Shown piece after piece: positions 1 to 6,725 of a stretch of DNA of 10,603 bases. The translations under genes were made by a program, and so were the position numbers. The stretch's first letter is position 1, and each line of letters opens with the position of its first letter. This DNA comes from Candidatus Glassbacteria bacterium RIFCSPLOWO2_12_FULL_58_11 (lineage in GTDB: Bacteria > Gemmatimonadota > Glassbacteria > GWA2-58-10): contig MFIX01000189.1 in assembly GCA_001780825.1 (NCBI GenBank), positions 1 through 10,603 of the forward strand. The letters run 5' to 3'. Below the pieces are notes generated by a model. It saw only the letters and a list, made by a program, of their open reading frames with translations, was not told the DNA's origin and made no database searches.

Positions 1-22
1 CGCCCCGGTTGCCTCCGGCGTC

Positions 23-1378
23 TCAGGAAAGGCCCAGTTTTTTCAGCTTATAGCGCAGGTTCCGCTCGGTGATTCCCAGCTTCTTGGCGGCTTTGACCTG
101 CACGCCGCCCGCCTCTTCGAGAGCCCGGAGGATCATGGTTCTTTCCAGGTATTCCAGCGCCTCGGGCAGCGGGCCTGACTGCGCGGGGGCGGCGGAGGCT
201 CCGGCGGCTTTCGCGGCCACTCCAGCGGACAGGTCGGCCGTGGTGATAACCTCCGAGCGAGCCAGGACCATCGACCTTTCCACCAGGTTTTGCAGCTCCC
301 GGACATTGCCCGGAAAATCGTAACGCATCAGCGCATCCAGAGCCTCCCTGGAGAAAACCTTTTTCCCCAGGTTCGGCTCGTAAAGTTTAAGGAAATGGTC
401 CACCAGCAGGCGGATGTCCTCCTTGCGCGTGCGCAGGGGTGGGATGTGGATGTTTACCACGTTGATCCGATAGTAGAAGTCCTCGCGGAAGAGGCCTTCG
501 GCAATCGCTTGTTCCAGGTCGCGGTTGGTGGCGGCGAGCAGGCGGACATCCGCTTTGAGCAGGCTGTCCGAGCCGACCCTCTCGAAGGTGTGGTCCTGCA
601 GGAAGCGCAGCAGCTTGACCTGAATCTCCGGACTGATTTCACCAAGCTCGTCCAGGAACAGCGTGCCCCCATCCGCGGTCTCGAGTTTTCCCTGCCTCTG
701 CCTGACCGCCCCGGTGAACGCCCCTTTCTCATGGCCGAAAAGCTCGCTCTCGATCAGGTTACGGTTCAGGGCGGCGCAATTGATGGCCACGAAAGGCTTG
801 TCGCGGCGCGGGCTGGCCTGGTGGATTGCCCGGGCGACCATCTCCTTGCCTGTGCCGCTCTCGCCGGTAATCAATACCGGTGTGTCCACCTGGGAGACCC
901 GCTGCGCCAGGCTGAGCACGGTTTCCATGGCTCCGCTGGTGGAGACAAGGCTCTCGAAGCGCTGACGCTGTTGCAGGCGCTCGCGGAGCAACCGGTTTTC
1001 GGTCACCAGCTGACGGCGCTCCAGAGCCCGGCGGATTGCCAGCTCGAGCGCCTCGAGGTCAACCGGCTTGGTCAGGTAGTCATAAGCCCCGGACTTGGTG
1101 GCTTGTACCGCCGAGCGCACATCCCCGTACGCGGTCAGCACGATCACCTCGGTCTCCGGGTTATCCTCCTTGATCCGCTTGAGCAGGTCCAGCCCGCTGA
1201 GCTGCTGCATCCGCTGATCGGTGAGCACGAGGTCGAAGGATTTTTTGCCGGTCAGCGCCAGGGCCCGCTCGCCGGACTCGGCCTGCTCGACCTGAAAGCC
1301 CCTTTTTTCCAGGAAACCGGCGAGTGTCCTGCGCTGGTTTTGCTCATCTTCGACCACCAGAATGCGCCCGGCATCCAT
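23..1378 (-). CDS. NtrC-family sigma-54-dependent response regulator
   Basis: This 451-residue protein has the full three-domain layout of NtrC/AtoC-type activators. The receiver domain (about 5-120) has the acidic pair E10/D11, phospho-acceptor D54, T82 and K104. The AAA+ sigma-54 interaction domain (about 143-375) has Walker A at 172-179, the GAFTGA loop at 219-224 that contacts sigma-54, and Walker B GGTLFLDE at 237-244. An Ala/Gly/Pro-rich linker (about 386-402) leads to a Fis-type helix-turn-helix at the C terminus (about 408-450). By family knowledge it is phosphorylated by a partner kinase, oligomerises, and uses ATP to open sigma-54 promoters from upstream sites. The start ATG is preceded by GGAG at 6-nt spacing. 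It lies 42 nt downstream of the histidine kinase gene, its presumed partner. Length and motifs are intact. Target genes cannot be read from the sequence, but a sigma-54-like element lies just ahead of the kinase. Confidence 0.96.
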   Translation of the reverse strand: MDAGRILVVEDEQNQRRTLAGFLEKRGFQVEQAESGERALALTGKKSFDLVLTDQRMQQLSGLDLLKRIKEDNPETEVIVLTAYGDVRSAVQATKSGAYDYLTKPVDLEALELAIRRALERRQLVTENRLLRERLQQRQRFESLVSTSGAMETVLSLAQRVSQVDTPVLITGESGTGKEMVARAIHQASPRRDKPFVAINCAALNRNLIESELFGHEKGAFTGAVRQRQGKLETADGGTLFLDELGEISPEIQVKLLRFLQDHTFERVGSDSLLKADVRLLAATNRDLEQAIAEGLFREDFYYRINVVNIHIPPLRTRKEDIRLLVDHFLKLYEPNLGKKVFSREALDALMRYDFPGNVRELQNLVERSMVLARSEVITTADLSAGVAAKAAGASAAPAQSGPLPEALEYLERTMILRALEEAGGVQVKAAKKLGITERNLRYKLKKLGLS

Positions 1379-1420
1379 TGCCTGCTCCTGTCAGATAGTT
1401 TTTTAGAGAAAATTGGTTTT

Positions 1421-3433
1421 TCAAGCGGCCGGCCGCAAGGGCAGCCGGACCGTGAACCGGGCCCCCCGGCCCGGCTCGTTCTGCACCGCCACGTTCCCGC
1501 CGTGCTCGGTGACAATCCGGGAGACGATCGCCAGGCCGAGACCCATCCCGTGGCTTTTGGTGCTGAAAAAGGGCTCGAAAATCTTCTGCTGGATATTTTC
1601 AGCAATTCCGGGGCCAGTATCGCTCATCTCGATCCGGTACTCACCCTCCTCAGTCCGGCCTTTCACGGTGAGCGTTCCCGGACCGTCCATCGCCTCAGCG
1701 GCATTGGCCGCCAGATTGGTCGCCACCTGGCGGATCTGCCCCGGATCGAACAGGCAGGCCGGTGAGGGCTCCAGGCTGCGGAGCACTTTTATCCCGCGTC
1801 CCGCGAGCTCCGGTTCCAGAAAGGCGAGGGTCTCCTCGAGCAGGCTGTCCAGGCGTCCCGGCTCGAGCCGCGGCTCGGGGAAACGCGCCAGACCGAGGAA
1901 CTGCTCCACGATCCGGTTGAGCCGGTCCACCTCGGAAAGAATCGTATCGATGAACTGCGCGTATTCCCCGGCATCGCGCCCGGCGGGCGAGAACTCGAGC
2001 TTCAGGCGCTGGACATTCATGCCGATCGCATTTAGCGGATTTCGTATCTCGTGGGCCACGCCGGCCGATACCTCGGCCATGGTCTTATATTTTTCGTTGT
2101 GCAGGGCCAGCTTCTCGGCCTGCTCGCGGTCGGTCAGATCGCCCAGGATGACCGTGGTATAGCGCCTGCCGGAAGCCTCGAGCGGAGTGGCGTATAGCAT
2201 TACCGGAACAGATTCCTCGCTCCCGGGCAGGCTGAGACGGGTTTCCATAGCCCGCCGCGGGCTGCCGGCCAGGCCGGCGAGCGCCTGAGCGAGCGCGGGG
2301 TTCGCCCGGGCCAGGGTTTCGCCCATCAGGTTTTCGCCGGACAGTCCGCAGAGAGCTTTGCAGGCCTGGTTCACCAGCACAATCCTCTGCTGATCATCGA
2401 GCACGATCACCGCCTCGGCCATGCCATCCAGGACGCTCCTGGAGAAGCTCTGTATCCGGGCATGCTCCAGCTCCAGCGTGAGCTGTCTCCGGCCGGCGAA
2501 ATAAAGCGCGATCACCACCGAGAGCAGCACGGCCAGGACGAGTATCGCCAGAGCCACTCTTCTGCGCTCGGTGGCTGCGATGGAGCGGATCTCCTCAGTC
2601 GAGAGGCCGATCCGCAGATAGCCGTAATTTTCCCCCTCGAACTGGAAGCTGGCGGCGAGCTCGTAGACCTCCGCGCCCTGAAAATCAGTATAACGGCCCT
2701 TGATCTGCCCCCGGCTGAACTGGAAGAACGGGTCGCCGGCGATACTGGGAAGCGAGGCCACCTGGTACGAGGCGGCGATAATGCCCAGCGTGTCCTGGAG
2801 CACCGCATAGGCCACGCCCTCGACCGCCGAGAGGTCCTCGAGGATCAGGCCGATTCCAAGGCGGTGCCTGAGCTGGGCCAGCTTGCCGGATTCGATATAG
2901 GCCACTGCCAGTGCGGAGTCGGAGCCGCTGACGGCGATAGTGAAATACTCGGTTGCCAGGCTGTCCCCGGCCTCATCCGCGGGCCCGCTGACAAAGGCGG
3001 CGGTGACATCCTCCTCGGGCTCGATATCCTGGGAAAAGCGCGGCGCCCGGGCCGGGGCCAGGCCGGGATCGCTGCTGGCTTTCAGCTCGCCCGATGAGGC
3101 GTAGAGATCCAGCCTGGACAGGCCAGCCGCGCGGGCAGTCGAGGCGAGAACCTCCGGCTCCAGGAGGCCATTGCGGTCCAGAAGCAGGATGTGGCGGCAG
3201 TTGTCTTCGAGGCGCTGCCCGAGTACCGCGCGAATCTCCCGCTCGACCAGCAGGGAATTTTCGCTCTCGTGGAGTATCGCCTCGACCAGGGCCGAGCCTT
3301 CGCTGTAGAGCATCTGTTCCAGGTTGGCCAAATTATTACGATAGCTCAGGTAGCCGACCGCGGGCAACAGCAGGGCGACAAAAATCAAGGCGAGGGCGGC
3401 GAAACCGAAAGGATTTTTTTTGATATTGTCCAT
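1421..3433 (-). CDS. Membrane-bound PAS sensor histidine kinase (NtrB-like)
   Basis: This 670-residue protein is the likely partner kinase of the regulator downstream. A first transmembrane segment (about 9-30) is followed by a large extracytoplasmic region (about 31-291) that I cannot assign to a known sensor family. A second transmembrane segment (about 292-313) leads to a PAS domain (about 325-440). The dimerisation/phosphoacceptor box has H461 in AHEIRNP. The HATPase_c domain has the N-box around N577 (NLAANAAEAM), G1 box DTGPGI at 605-610, F-box FEPFFSTK and G2 box GMGLGLAI at 629-636. By family knowledge it autophosphorylates on H461 and passes phosphate to the receiver aspartate. The ATG at 3433 is the most upstream possible start, because an in-frame TGA sits two codons before it. 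Its Shine-Dalgarno is weak (GAG about 7 nt upstream). The ligand is unknown. No HAMP domain is evident after the second membrane segment. Confidence 0.95.
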   Translation of the reverse strand: MDNIKKNPFGFAALALIFVALLLPAVGYLSYRNNLANLEQMLYSEGSALVEAILHESENSLLVEREIRAVLGQRLEDNCRHILLLDRNGLLEPEVLASTARAAGLSRLDLYASSGELKASSDPGLAPARAPRFSQDIEPEEDVTAAFVSGPADEAGDSLATEYFTIAVSGSDSALAVAYIESGKLAQLRHRLGIGLILEDLSAVEGVAYAVLQDTLGIIAASYQVASLPSIAGDPFFQFSRGQIKGRYTDFQGAEVYELAASFQFEGENYGYLRIGLSTEEIRSIAATERRRVALAILVLAVLLSVVIALYFAGRRQLTLELEHARIQSFSRSVLDGMAEAVIVLDDQQRIVLVNQACKALCGLSGENLMGETLARANPALAQALAGLAGSPRRAMETRLSLPGSEESVPVMLYATPLEASGRRYTTVILGDLTDREQAEKLALHNEKYKTMAEVSAGVAHEIRNPLNAIGMNVQRLKLEFSPAGRDAGEYAQFIDTILSEVDRLNRIVEQFLGLARFPEPRLEPGRLDSLLEETLAFLEPELAGRGIKVLRSLEPSPACLFDPGQIRQVATNLAANAAEAMDGPGTLTVKGRTEEGEYRIEMSDTGPGIAENIQQKIFEPFFSTKSHGMGLGLAIVSRIVTEHGGNVAVQNEPGRGARFTVRLPLRPAA

Positions 3434-3449
3434 CGATCAGCTCAGCGCC

Positions 3450-3464
3450 GCAAGAGTCGTTCCA
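3450..3464 (-). promoter_or_regulatory. Candidate sigma-54 -24/-12 promoter of the kinase/regulator operon
   Basis: On the minus strand this reads TGGAACGACTCTTGC. It matches the sigma-54 consensus TGGCACG-N4-TTGC at 10 of 11 defined positions, with exactly 10 nt between the invariant GG (3463-3462) and GC (3451-3450). It points towards the kinase gene. The predicted +1 is near 3438, which leaves only about 5 nt of leader before the ATG. That is unusual and lowers confidence that it drives the kinase as annotated. Confidence 0.45.
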
Positions 3465-3475
3465 GAATTTTCCGT

Positions 3476-3491
3476 GGCGCGGTAACGCGCC
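3476..3491 (-). promoter_or_regulatory. Perfect GC-rich dyad upstream of the kinase gene
   Basis: The 16-nt sequence GGCGCGGTAACGCGCC consists of two perfect 6-bp arms around a 4-nt centre. It lies in the 97-nt gap between ubiE and the kinase, 11 nt upstream of the sigma-54-like element. No T-run follows it on the minus strand, so it is not a standard terminator. It could be an RNA hairpin in a ubiE read-through transcript, or a binding site for a dimeric activator. Its centre would be near -45, closer than usual for an enhancer-binding protein. Confidence 0.4.
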
Positions 3492-3530
3492 CCGGGCGAT
3501 CAGCGGGGATTTCGGCCCGCGCCGGCCGGA

Positions 3531-4232
3531 TCAGCGACTGGCGGTATAGAGGTAAGTCACGCCGAGAGTTAATTTCCGGGCGTGCGGATCGTGGAACCCG
3601 GCTTTTTCCAGGGCGGCGAGCATCGAGGAAGGCCGGAGGAAAGACTGGATCGAGGCGGACAGGTACCCATAAGCGCCTTCGGCCCCGGCGAGCAGCTTCC
3701 CCAGCAGCGGCGGGAAAAGGCGCAAGTAGGGGCGGTAAACGAGGCGCAGGAGCCGGCCCTCCGGCGGGGCGAACTCGAGAATCCCCACCCGGCCGTCGGC
3801 CTTGAGCACCCGGGCGATCTCGGCCAGGCCCCGCTCCAGGTTCTCGAAATTGCGCACGCCGAACGCCACGCTGACAATATCGAAAGTCTCCGTTCCGAAA
3901 GGCAGCCTGAGAGCATCCGCGCAGGCAAGACTGCTCACGCCCGGCTCCGGATAACGCGCCCTGAGCTTTCCGGCGGCCGCCGCGCACATCGGCAGAACGA
4001 AATCAGCGGCCACCAGCCGCTCCAGCCCCGGGAGGCTTTTCAGCAGGGAGAGCGCCACATCCCCGGTGCCGCAGCATAGGTCGAGGGCCTGCCGCGGCTC
4101 ATCGACTTGCAAGGCGCGGGTCAGCTCGCGGCGCCAGTAGCTGTCCCGGCCCAGGCTCAGCAGGCGGTTGAGCAGGTCGTAGCGCTCGACAATTCCGCCG
4201 AACATCCGATTGATATCCGCGGCACGGGGCAA
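3531..4232 (-). CDS. ubiE/menG: UbiE/MenG-type quinone C-methyltransferase
   Basis: This 233-residue class I SAM-dependent methyltransferase is of the usual length for the family. SAM-binding motif I is ALDLCCGTGD (49-58). The family-specific stretches are clear: AFGVRNFENLERGLAEIARVL (123-143), the LEF motif (152-154) and the C-terminal GAYGYLSASIQSF region (186-198). By family knowledge it methylates demethylmenaquinone, or the equivalent ubiquinone precursor, late in quinone synthesis at the membrane. Menaquinone seems the more likely product in the lineages suggested here, but the sequence does not decide. The start is TTG: AAAGGAGA lies 8 nt upstream, while the nearest in-frame ATG (codon 10) has no such site. 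It is followed after 97 nt by the sensor kinase and may share its transcript. No other quinone genes are in view. Confidence 0.9.
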   Translation of the reverse strand: MPRAADINRMFGGIVERYDLLNRLLSLGRDSYWRRELTRALQVDEPRQALDLCCGTGDVALSLLKSLPGLERLVAADFVLPMCAAAAGKLRARYPEPGVSSLACADALRLPFGTETFDIVSVAFGVRNFENLERGLAEIARVLKADGRVGILEFAPPEGRLLRLVYRPYLRLFPPLLGKLLAGAEGAYGYLSASIQSFLRPSSMLAALEKAGFHDPHARKLTLGVTYLYTASR

Positions 4233-4240
4233 ATGACGGA

Positions 4241-4248
4241 TCTCCTTT
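4241..4248 (-). promoter_or_regulatory. Shine-Dalgarno that fixes the TTG start of ubiE/menG
   Basis: The minus strand reads AAAGGAGA, with 8 nt to the TTG at 4232. This strong site is the reason for choosing a non-ATG start. Confidence 0.7.
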
Positions 4249-4258
4249 CAAACCAAAG

Positions 4259-4271
4259 ATATCCAGGATAT
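4259..4271. promoter_or_regulatory. Perfect 13-nt palindrome in the ubiE/menG leader
   Basis: ATATCCAGGATAT is a perfect dyad with 6-bp arms around a single centre base. It lies 10 nt upstream of the ubiE Shine-Dalgarno and within the leader predicted from the -10 candidate at 4313-4318. It could be an operator for a small dimeric regulator, but its function is unproven. Confidence 0.3.
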
Positions 4272-4312
4272 TTCAAAAGCCAAATACAGACTCAGTTATA
4301 TCTGCCCGCAGG

Positions 4313-4343
4313 ATTATATTTTTTTGTCTCGGTAGAATGAGAA
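4313..4343 (-). promoter_or_regulatory. Weak promoter candidate for ubiE/menG
   Basis: A perfect TATAAT -10 (4318-4313 on the minus strand) sits in an AT-rich stretch. The only -35-like hexamer is TTCTCA (4343-4338), which matches TTGACA at 4 of 6 positions with a long 19-nt spacer. The predicted leader is about 75 nt. The -35 side overlaps the repeat element described separately. Confidence 0.3.
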
Positions 4344-4457
4344 TCACGGATGGCACGGATTTAACACGGATGACCCTGATCCCCTGCGTCTCCTTCCTGG
4401 ATTGAAAAAAACAGCAACCGTGAAATCAAGTCATTTCGCCGTGTAATCCGCGATTCT
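4340..4457. repeat. Small inverted-repeat element with CACGGAT direct repeats
   Basis: A 19-nt arm at 4340-4358 matches the reverse complement of 4439-4457 at 16 of 19 positions. The heptamer CACGGAT occurs three times on the left side (4345-4351, 4354-4360, 4365-4371). The 10-mer TGAAATCAAG occurs at 4421-4430 and 4457-4466. The element has no coding capacity and lies in the 351-bp gap between ubiE and the URO-D-like gene. It resembles a REP- or MITE-type dispersed repeat, which a genome-wide copy count would test. Confidence 0.45.
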
Positions 4458-4509
4458 GAAATCAAGAGGCACCATAACATCTATATGAATAATCCAGTCC
4501 ACAGTCTCT

Positions 4510-4547
4510 AAAAATAATTCTGCCCATTCAGTCACCCGGATGGGCAG
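4510..4547 (-). terminator. Intrinsic terminator after the URO-D-like gene
   Basis: On the minus strand the arm CTGCCCAT (4547-4540) pairs perfectly with ATGGGCAG (4527-4520) across a 12-nt loop, which two further inner pairs can shorten. It is followed at once by AATTATTTTTAG. The hairpin starts 36 nt past the stop codon of the URO-D-like gene, as expected for a rho-independent terminator. It separates that gene from the ubiE-kinase-regulator group. Confidence 0.65.
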
Positions 4548-4583
4548 TCAAACGGCCAGGACTTCAATCCGGCGCCAGGCGGG

Positions 4584-5594
4584 TCACTGGCTCTGCAGGA
4601 CCTCTATCATCGCCGCGATATTTTCCGCCGGGACATCCTTGGGCACGTCGTGGGCCGGGCTGAAAACATAGCCGCCGCCCGCGCCGATATTCTCGATCAG
4701 CCAGGCAGTCTGGCGCTTTACCTCATCGGCGGGAGCTTTGGGAAGCGTGATCTGGGTGCTCATCCCGCCGAAAAATGCCAGACGCCCGCCGTAGCGCTTT
4801 TTGATCGCCAGGACATCCATCACCTCGGGTTGGAACGGGTTGAACATGTCCACCCCGATTTCAATCAAGTCCTCGAAAATTGAGCTTACATCTCCGCAGG
4901 AGTGGATCATTACCCGCATCCCACGGCCGTGGCAGGCGCGGTATTCCTCGGCGGCCCGGGGCTTGAAAAACTCGCGCCACATTTCCGGACCCATGATCAG
5001 GCCGCGCTGCTGGCCCCAGTCATCACCGAAAAGGATCGCATCGATCTCGAAGCGGCTGACACCCTCGATAATCTTCAGGTTCCATTCGAGAATCCGGTCC
5101 AGCAGCTCGTGCACGAACTGCGGCCTCTCGACCATATCTATCAGGAGGTTTTCCATGCCGCGCAGGGTCCAGGCCCGCTCGAAAAGCGTGAATCCGAAAT
5201 CGTTAACCCGAAAAAGGTCCTTATTTCTCCGGCAGAAATCCGCATGGCCTTCAAAGCGCGCAGCAGAGCCGGGATCCGGGAACTCCAGCCGCTCCAGGTC
5301 CGGTTCCGGCAGGACCAGCCGGTGGTAATCGACATTGCCGATATCCTTGTCCAGGGTGCGGTCCCAGATCACCCCGAACTCATCGCGCCAGAAGTCAGGC
5401 TCGATCTCCAGCCAGCCATCCCCGGGCACCGCCTCGATCTTTGCGAAATGATTGCCCGCCGCGGCGTCCAGCTCGGTAGTGCCGAGGTGGCGGGAGAGTT
5501 TTTCGCGGGCCGGAATGGTGAAAGATATGTGCCAGGGGCAGATATCAGGCTGCTGGTGGGAAAGGGCCTTGAGGACTCTATCGCGCCGGGTCAT
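4584..5594 (-). CDS. URO-D superfamily protein, methyltransferase-like
   Basis: This 336-residue protein belongs to the uroporphyrinogen decarboxylase superfamily. It opens with the family pattern MTRRDRVLKALSHQQPD and carries the late motifs MIHSCGD (230-235) and AFFGGMSTQ (43-51 residues past H231). Genuine HemE has no HxC zinc motif, whereas the corrinoid-dependent methyltransferases MtaA and MtbA bind zinc through His-x-Cys plus a distal Cys. Here H231 and C233 are present and the distal position appears to be H315 (FSPAHD). It is therefore more likely a thiol or corrinoid methyltransferase relative than a haem enzyme. This is inference: no corrinoid protein or partner methyltransferase gene is nearby, and the substrate is unknown. 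The start ATG has GAGAGGAAA upstream, at a rather long spacing of 11 nt. It appears monocistronic, with its own leader and terminator. Confidence 0.85.
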   Translation of the reverse strand: MTRRDRVLKALSHQQPDICPWHISFTIPAREKLSRHLGTTELDAAAGNHFAKIEAVPGDGWLEIEPDFWRDEFGVIWDRTLDKDIGNVDYHRLVLPEPDLERLEFPDPGSAARFEGHADFCRRNKDLFRVNDFGFTLFERAWTLRGMENLLIDMVERPQFVHELLDRILEWNLKIIEGVSRFEIDAILFGDDWGQQRGLIMGPEMWREFFKPRAAEEYRACHGRGMRVMIHSCGDVSSIFEDLIEIGVDMFNPFQPEVMDVLAIKKRYGGRLAFFGGMSTQITLPKAPADEVKRQTAWLIENIGAGGGYVFSPAHDVPKDVPAENIAAMIEVLQSQ

Positions 5595-5655
5595 CGGTAG
5601 TGTTTCCTCTCAATGTTAGCGGGTCCGCGGGAGTGAAAATCGCCGGTCAACGGTT

Positions 5656-5684
5656 AAAATAATTTGTGGACCGAAAAGGCACAA
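5656..5684 (-). promoter_or_regulatory. Weak promoter candidate for the URO-D-like gene
   Basis: The minus strand has TTGTGC (5684-5679) and TATTTT (5661-5656) separated by exactly 17 nt, matching 3 of 6 and 4 of 6 positions of the -35 and -10 consensus. It is the best pair seen in the 211-nt gap, and no terminator for the lipoprotein gene was found there. Confidence 0.22.
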
Positions 5685-5805
5685 GGCCGGAATGTCATGC
5701 GGAAGGAGAAGATATCTTGAGACGGGTATTTCCGGAGAGCTGATTGATAAGCGCGGCGGGACAGCGTCGCAGAAGGAGGGCAAGGGCCGGAGAGGCGCAA
5801 GGGGC

Positions 5806-6573
5806 TTACCAGTAAGTCCGGCTGGGAACCTCGTAGATTTGACCGGGATCCTTAAGCAGCAGGTTGTAGATCAGGTCCTCCTCGTGCCAGTTGCTTTCCA
5901 GGGTCCTCTCTCCGATCGCTTTTTCCGCGATTAGCCCTTTCACCCCCACGTTGCGCAAAATGCGCACCACCGTGCCAATCCCGGGAGTCGCCGTCTGATA
6001 GAGAAACTCACCCGTGTTGACTTCCTGCGCCGAACCCAGGTAAGAGTCGAAAAAGCTGGTACCCGGCAGTTCGAAAAGCCTGAGGTTTATCTCGCCCCCG
6101 GGACTGAATCCCCGCGGCATCATGTATTCGCGCTTGCCATTGCTTTCGTACCAGAGCGTATCGCTGTCCAGGGCCAGGTCGTATTCCCGCCGGGCCTCGG
6201 GTACTTCGTAGTTCGTACTGGTCGTAAACACCCCGGACCGTTCGTAATCCTCGGTGATCAGACTGTCGGGGGAAAACTTGGCCAGCAGATGGTAATGGCC
6301 GAAGAAAACGTTCGCTTCACCGCTGGTGACCTCGAGGTCGAGTTCCCCGAACAGCCTGGTGATCGTGCGCCGGCTGCCCAAAGAATTGACCAGATAGTCC
6401 TCGGACATGTGAAAATAACGGTAACGCCAGCGCGTACCCTGGGCCAGCGGCAGGAGCTCGAGGGTGGAAATCTCCGCCTGGGTCGGCGCGACAGGACTGT
6501 CGTGGCCGCAGAAACAAAGCAGCACGAGCGGAAGGAAAGTGATGCTCAGTAAAGCCCGAAACCAGCGACGCAT
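5806..6573 (-). CDS. Putative lipoprotein of unknown function
   Basis: I do not recognise a named family in this 255-residue protein. The N terminus has a basic start (MRRW), a hydrophobic stretch (about 7-21) and then FCGHDSP with C22, consistent with a type II signal peptide. The lipobox (LCFC) is atypical, and C20 is an alternative. The mature part begins with a PLAQGTRWRYRY segment (about 42-53) and later has PGIGTVVRILRNVGVKG (about 197-213). Both resemble patterns in secreted hypothetical proteins of Gram-negative environmental bacteria, and it is probably rich in beta strands. AAGGAG lies 6 nt before the second G of GGAG spacing ends at the ATG, giving a strong start. It has its own good promoter with a possible Fur-like operator. 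It sits just downstream of the AT-rich island, but its GC-rich body belongs to the host chromosome. The stop is TAA. Confidence 0.75.
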   Translation of the reverse strand: MRRWFRALLSITFLPLVLLCFCGHDSPVAPTQAEISTLELLPLAQGTRWRYRYFHMSEDYLVNSLGSRRTITRLFGELDLEVTSGEANVFFGHYHLLAKFSPDSLITEDYERSGVFTTSTNYEVPEARREYDLALDSDTLWYESNGKREYMMPRGFSPGGEINLRLFELPGTSFFDSYLGSAQEVNTGEFLYQTATPGIGTVVRILRNVGVKGLIAEKAIGERTLESNWHEEDLIYNLLLKDPGQIYEVPSRTYW

Positions 6574-6653
6574 TCTGTTCTCCTTCCTGAAGACCCGAGC
6601 AGGATTGCCGGGGGAAAACCACCGGAAAAGTTTTAAGGTCCAGGTTTCGTATT

Positions 6654-6684
6654 AAATATAATTCTCATTCTCATAGTTTGTCAA
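6654..6684 (-). promoter_or_regulatory. Strong promoter of the lipoprotein gene with Fur-like motif
   Basis: The minus strand carries a perfect -35 TTGACA (6684-6679), an 18-nt spacer and the -10 TATATT (6660-6655, 5 of 6). The predicted leader is about 75 nt. Spacer and -10 overlap a 19-nt stretch (6672-6654) that matches the classical Fur box at 13 of 19 positions through two GAGAAT-type hexamers. The promoter is clear; the Fur assignment is tentative. Confidence 0.65.
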
Positions 6685-6713
6685 CTATTCAACTTGCCAT
6701 AAGAATATTGACA
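6679..6713. promoter_or_regulatory. Dyad overlapping the -35 of the lipoprotein promoter
   Basis: TGTCAA-C-TATTC (6679-6690) is complementary to GAATATTGACA (6703-6713): 11 pairs with one bulged base and a 12-nt centre. One arm contains the -35 hexamer, so a protein bound here could control the promoter. On the minus strand no T-run follows, so it is unlikely to be a terminator for the island. Confidence 0.35.
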
Positions 6714-6725
6714 CAAATACGAAAT

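Noticed and set aside
290..1765. Long open frame on the plus strand across the regulator and kinase genes
   Set aside because: It is antisense to two genes with full catalytic motifs. Its protein shows no domain pattern, and long antisense frames are common in GC-rich DNA.
4107..4340. Small open frame on the plus strand overlapping the ubiE start
   Set aside because: It is antisense to ubiE, and its extension into the gap has no ribosome site or protein-like pattern.
4351..4369. TGGCACGGATTTAACA as a sigma-54 promoter on the plus strand
   Set aside because: The required GC at -12 is missing, the strand has no gene downstream, and the sequence is part of the CACGGAT repeats.
4345..4371. CACGGAT triplet as the start of a CRISPR array
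   Set aside because: The units are 7 nt with 2- and 4-nt gaps, with no spacers of usable size and no cas genes.
5709..5718. Palindrome AAGATATCTT in the gap before the URO-D-like gene
   Set aside because: A 10-nt palindrome alone is expected by chance, and it lies upstream of the promoter candidate with no supporting context.
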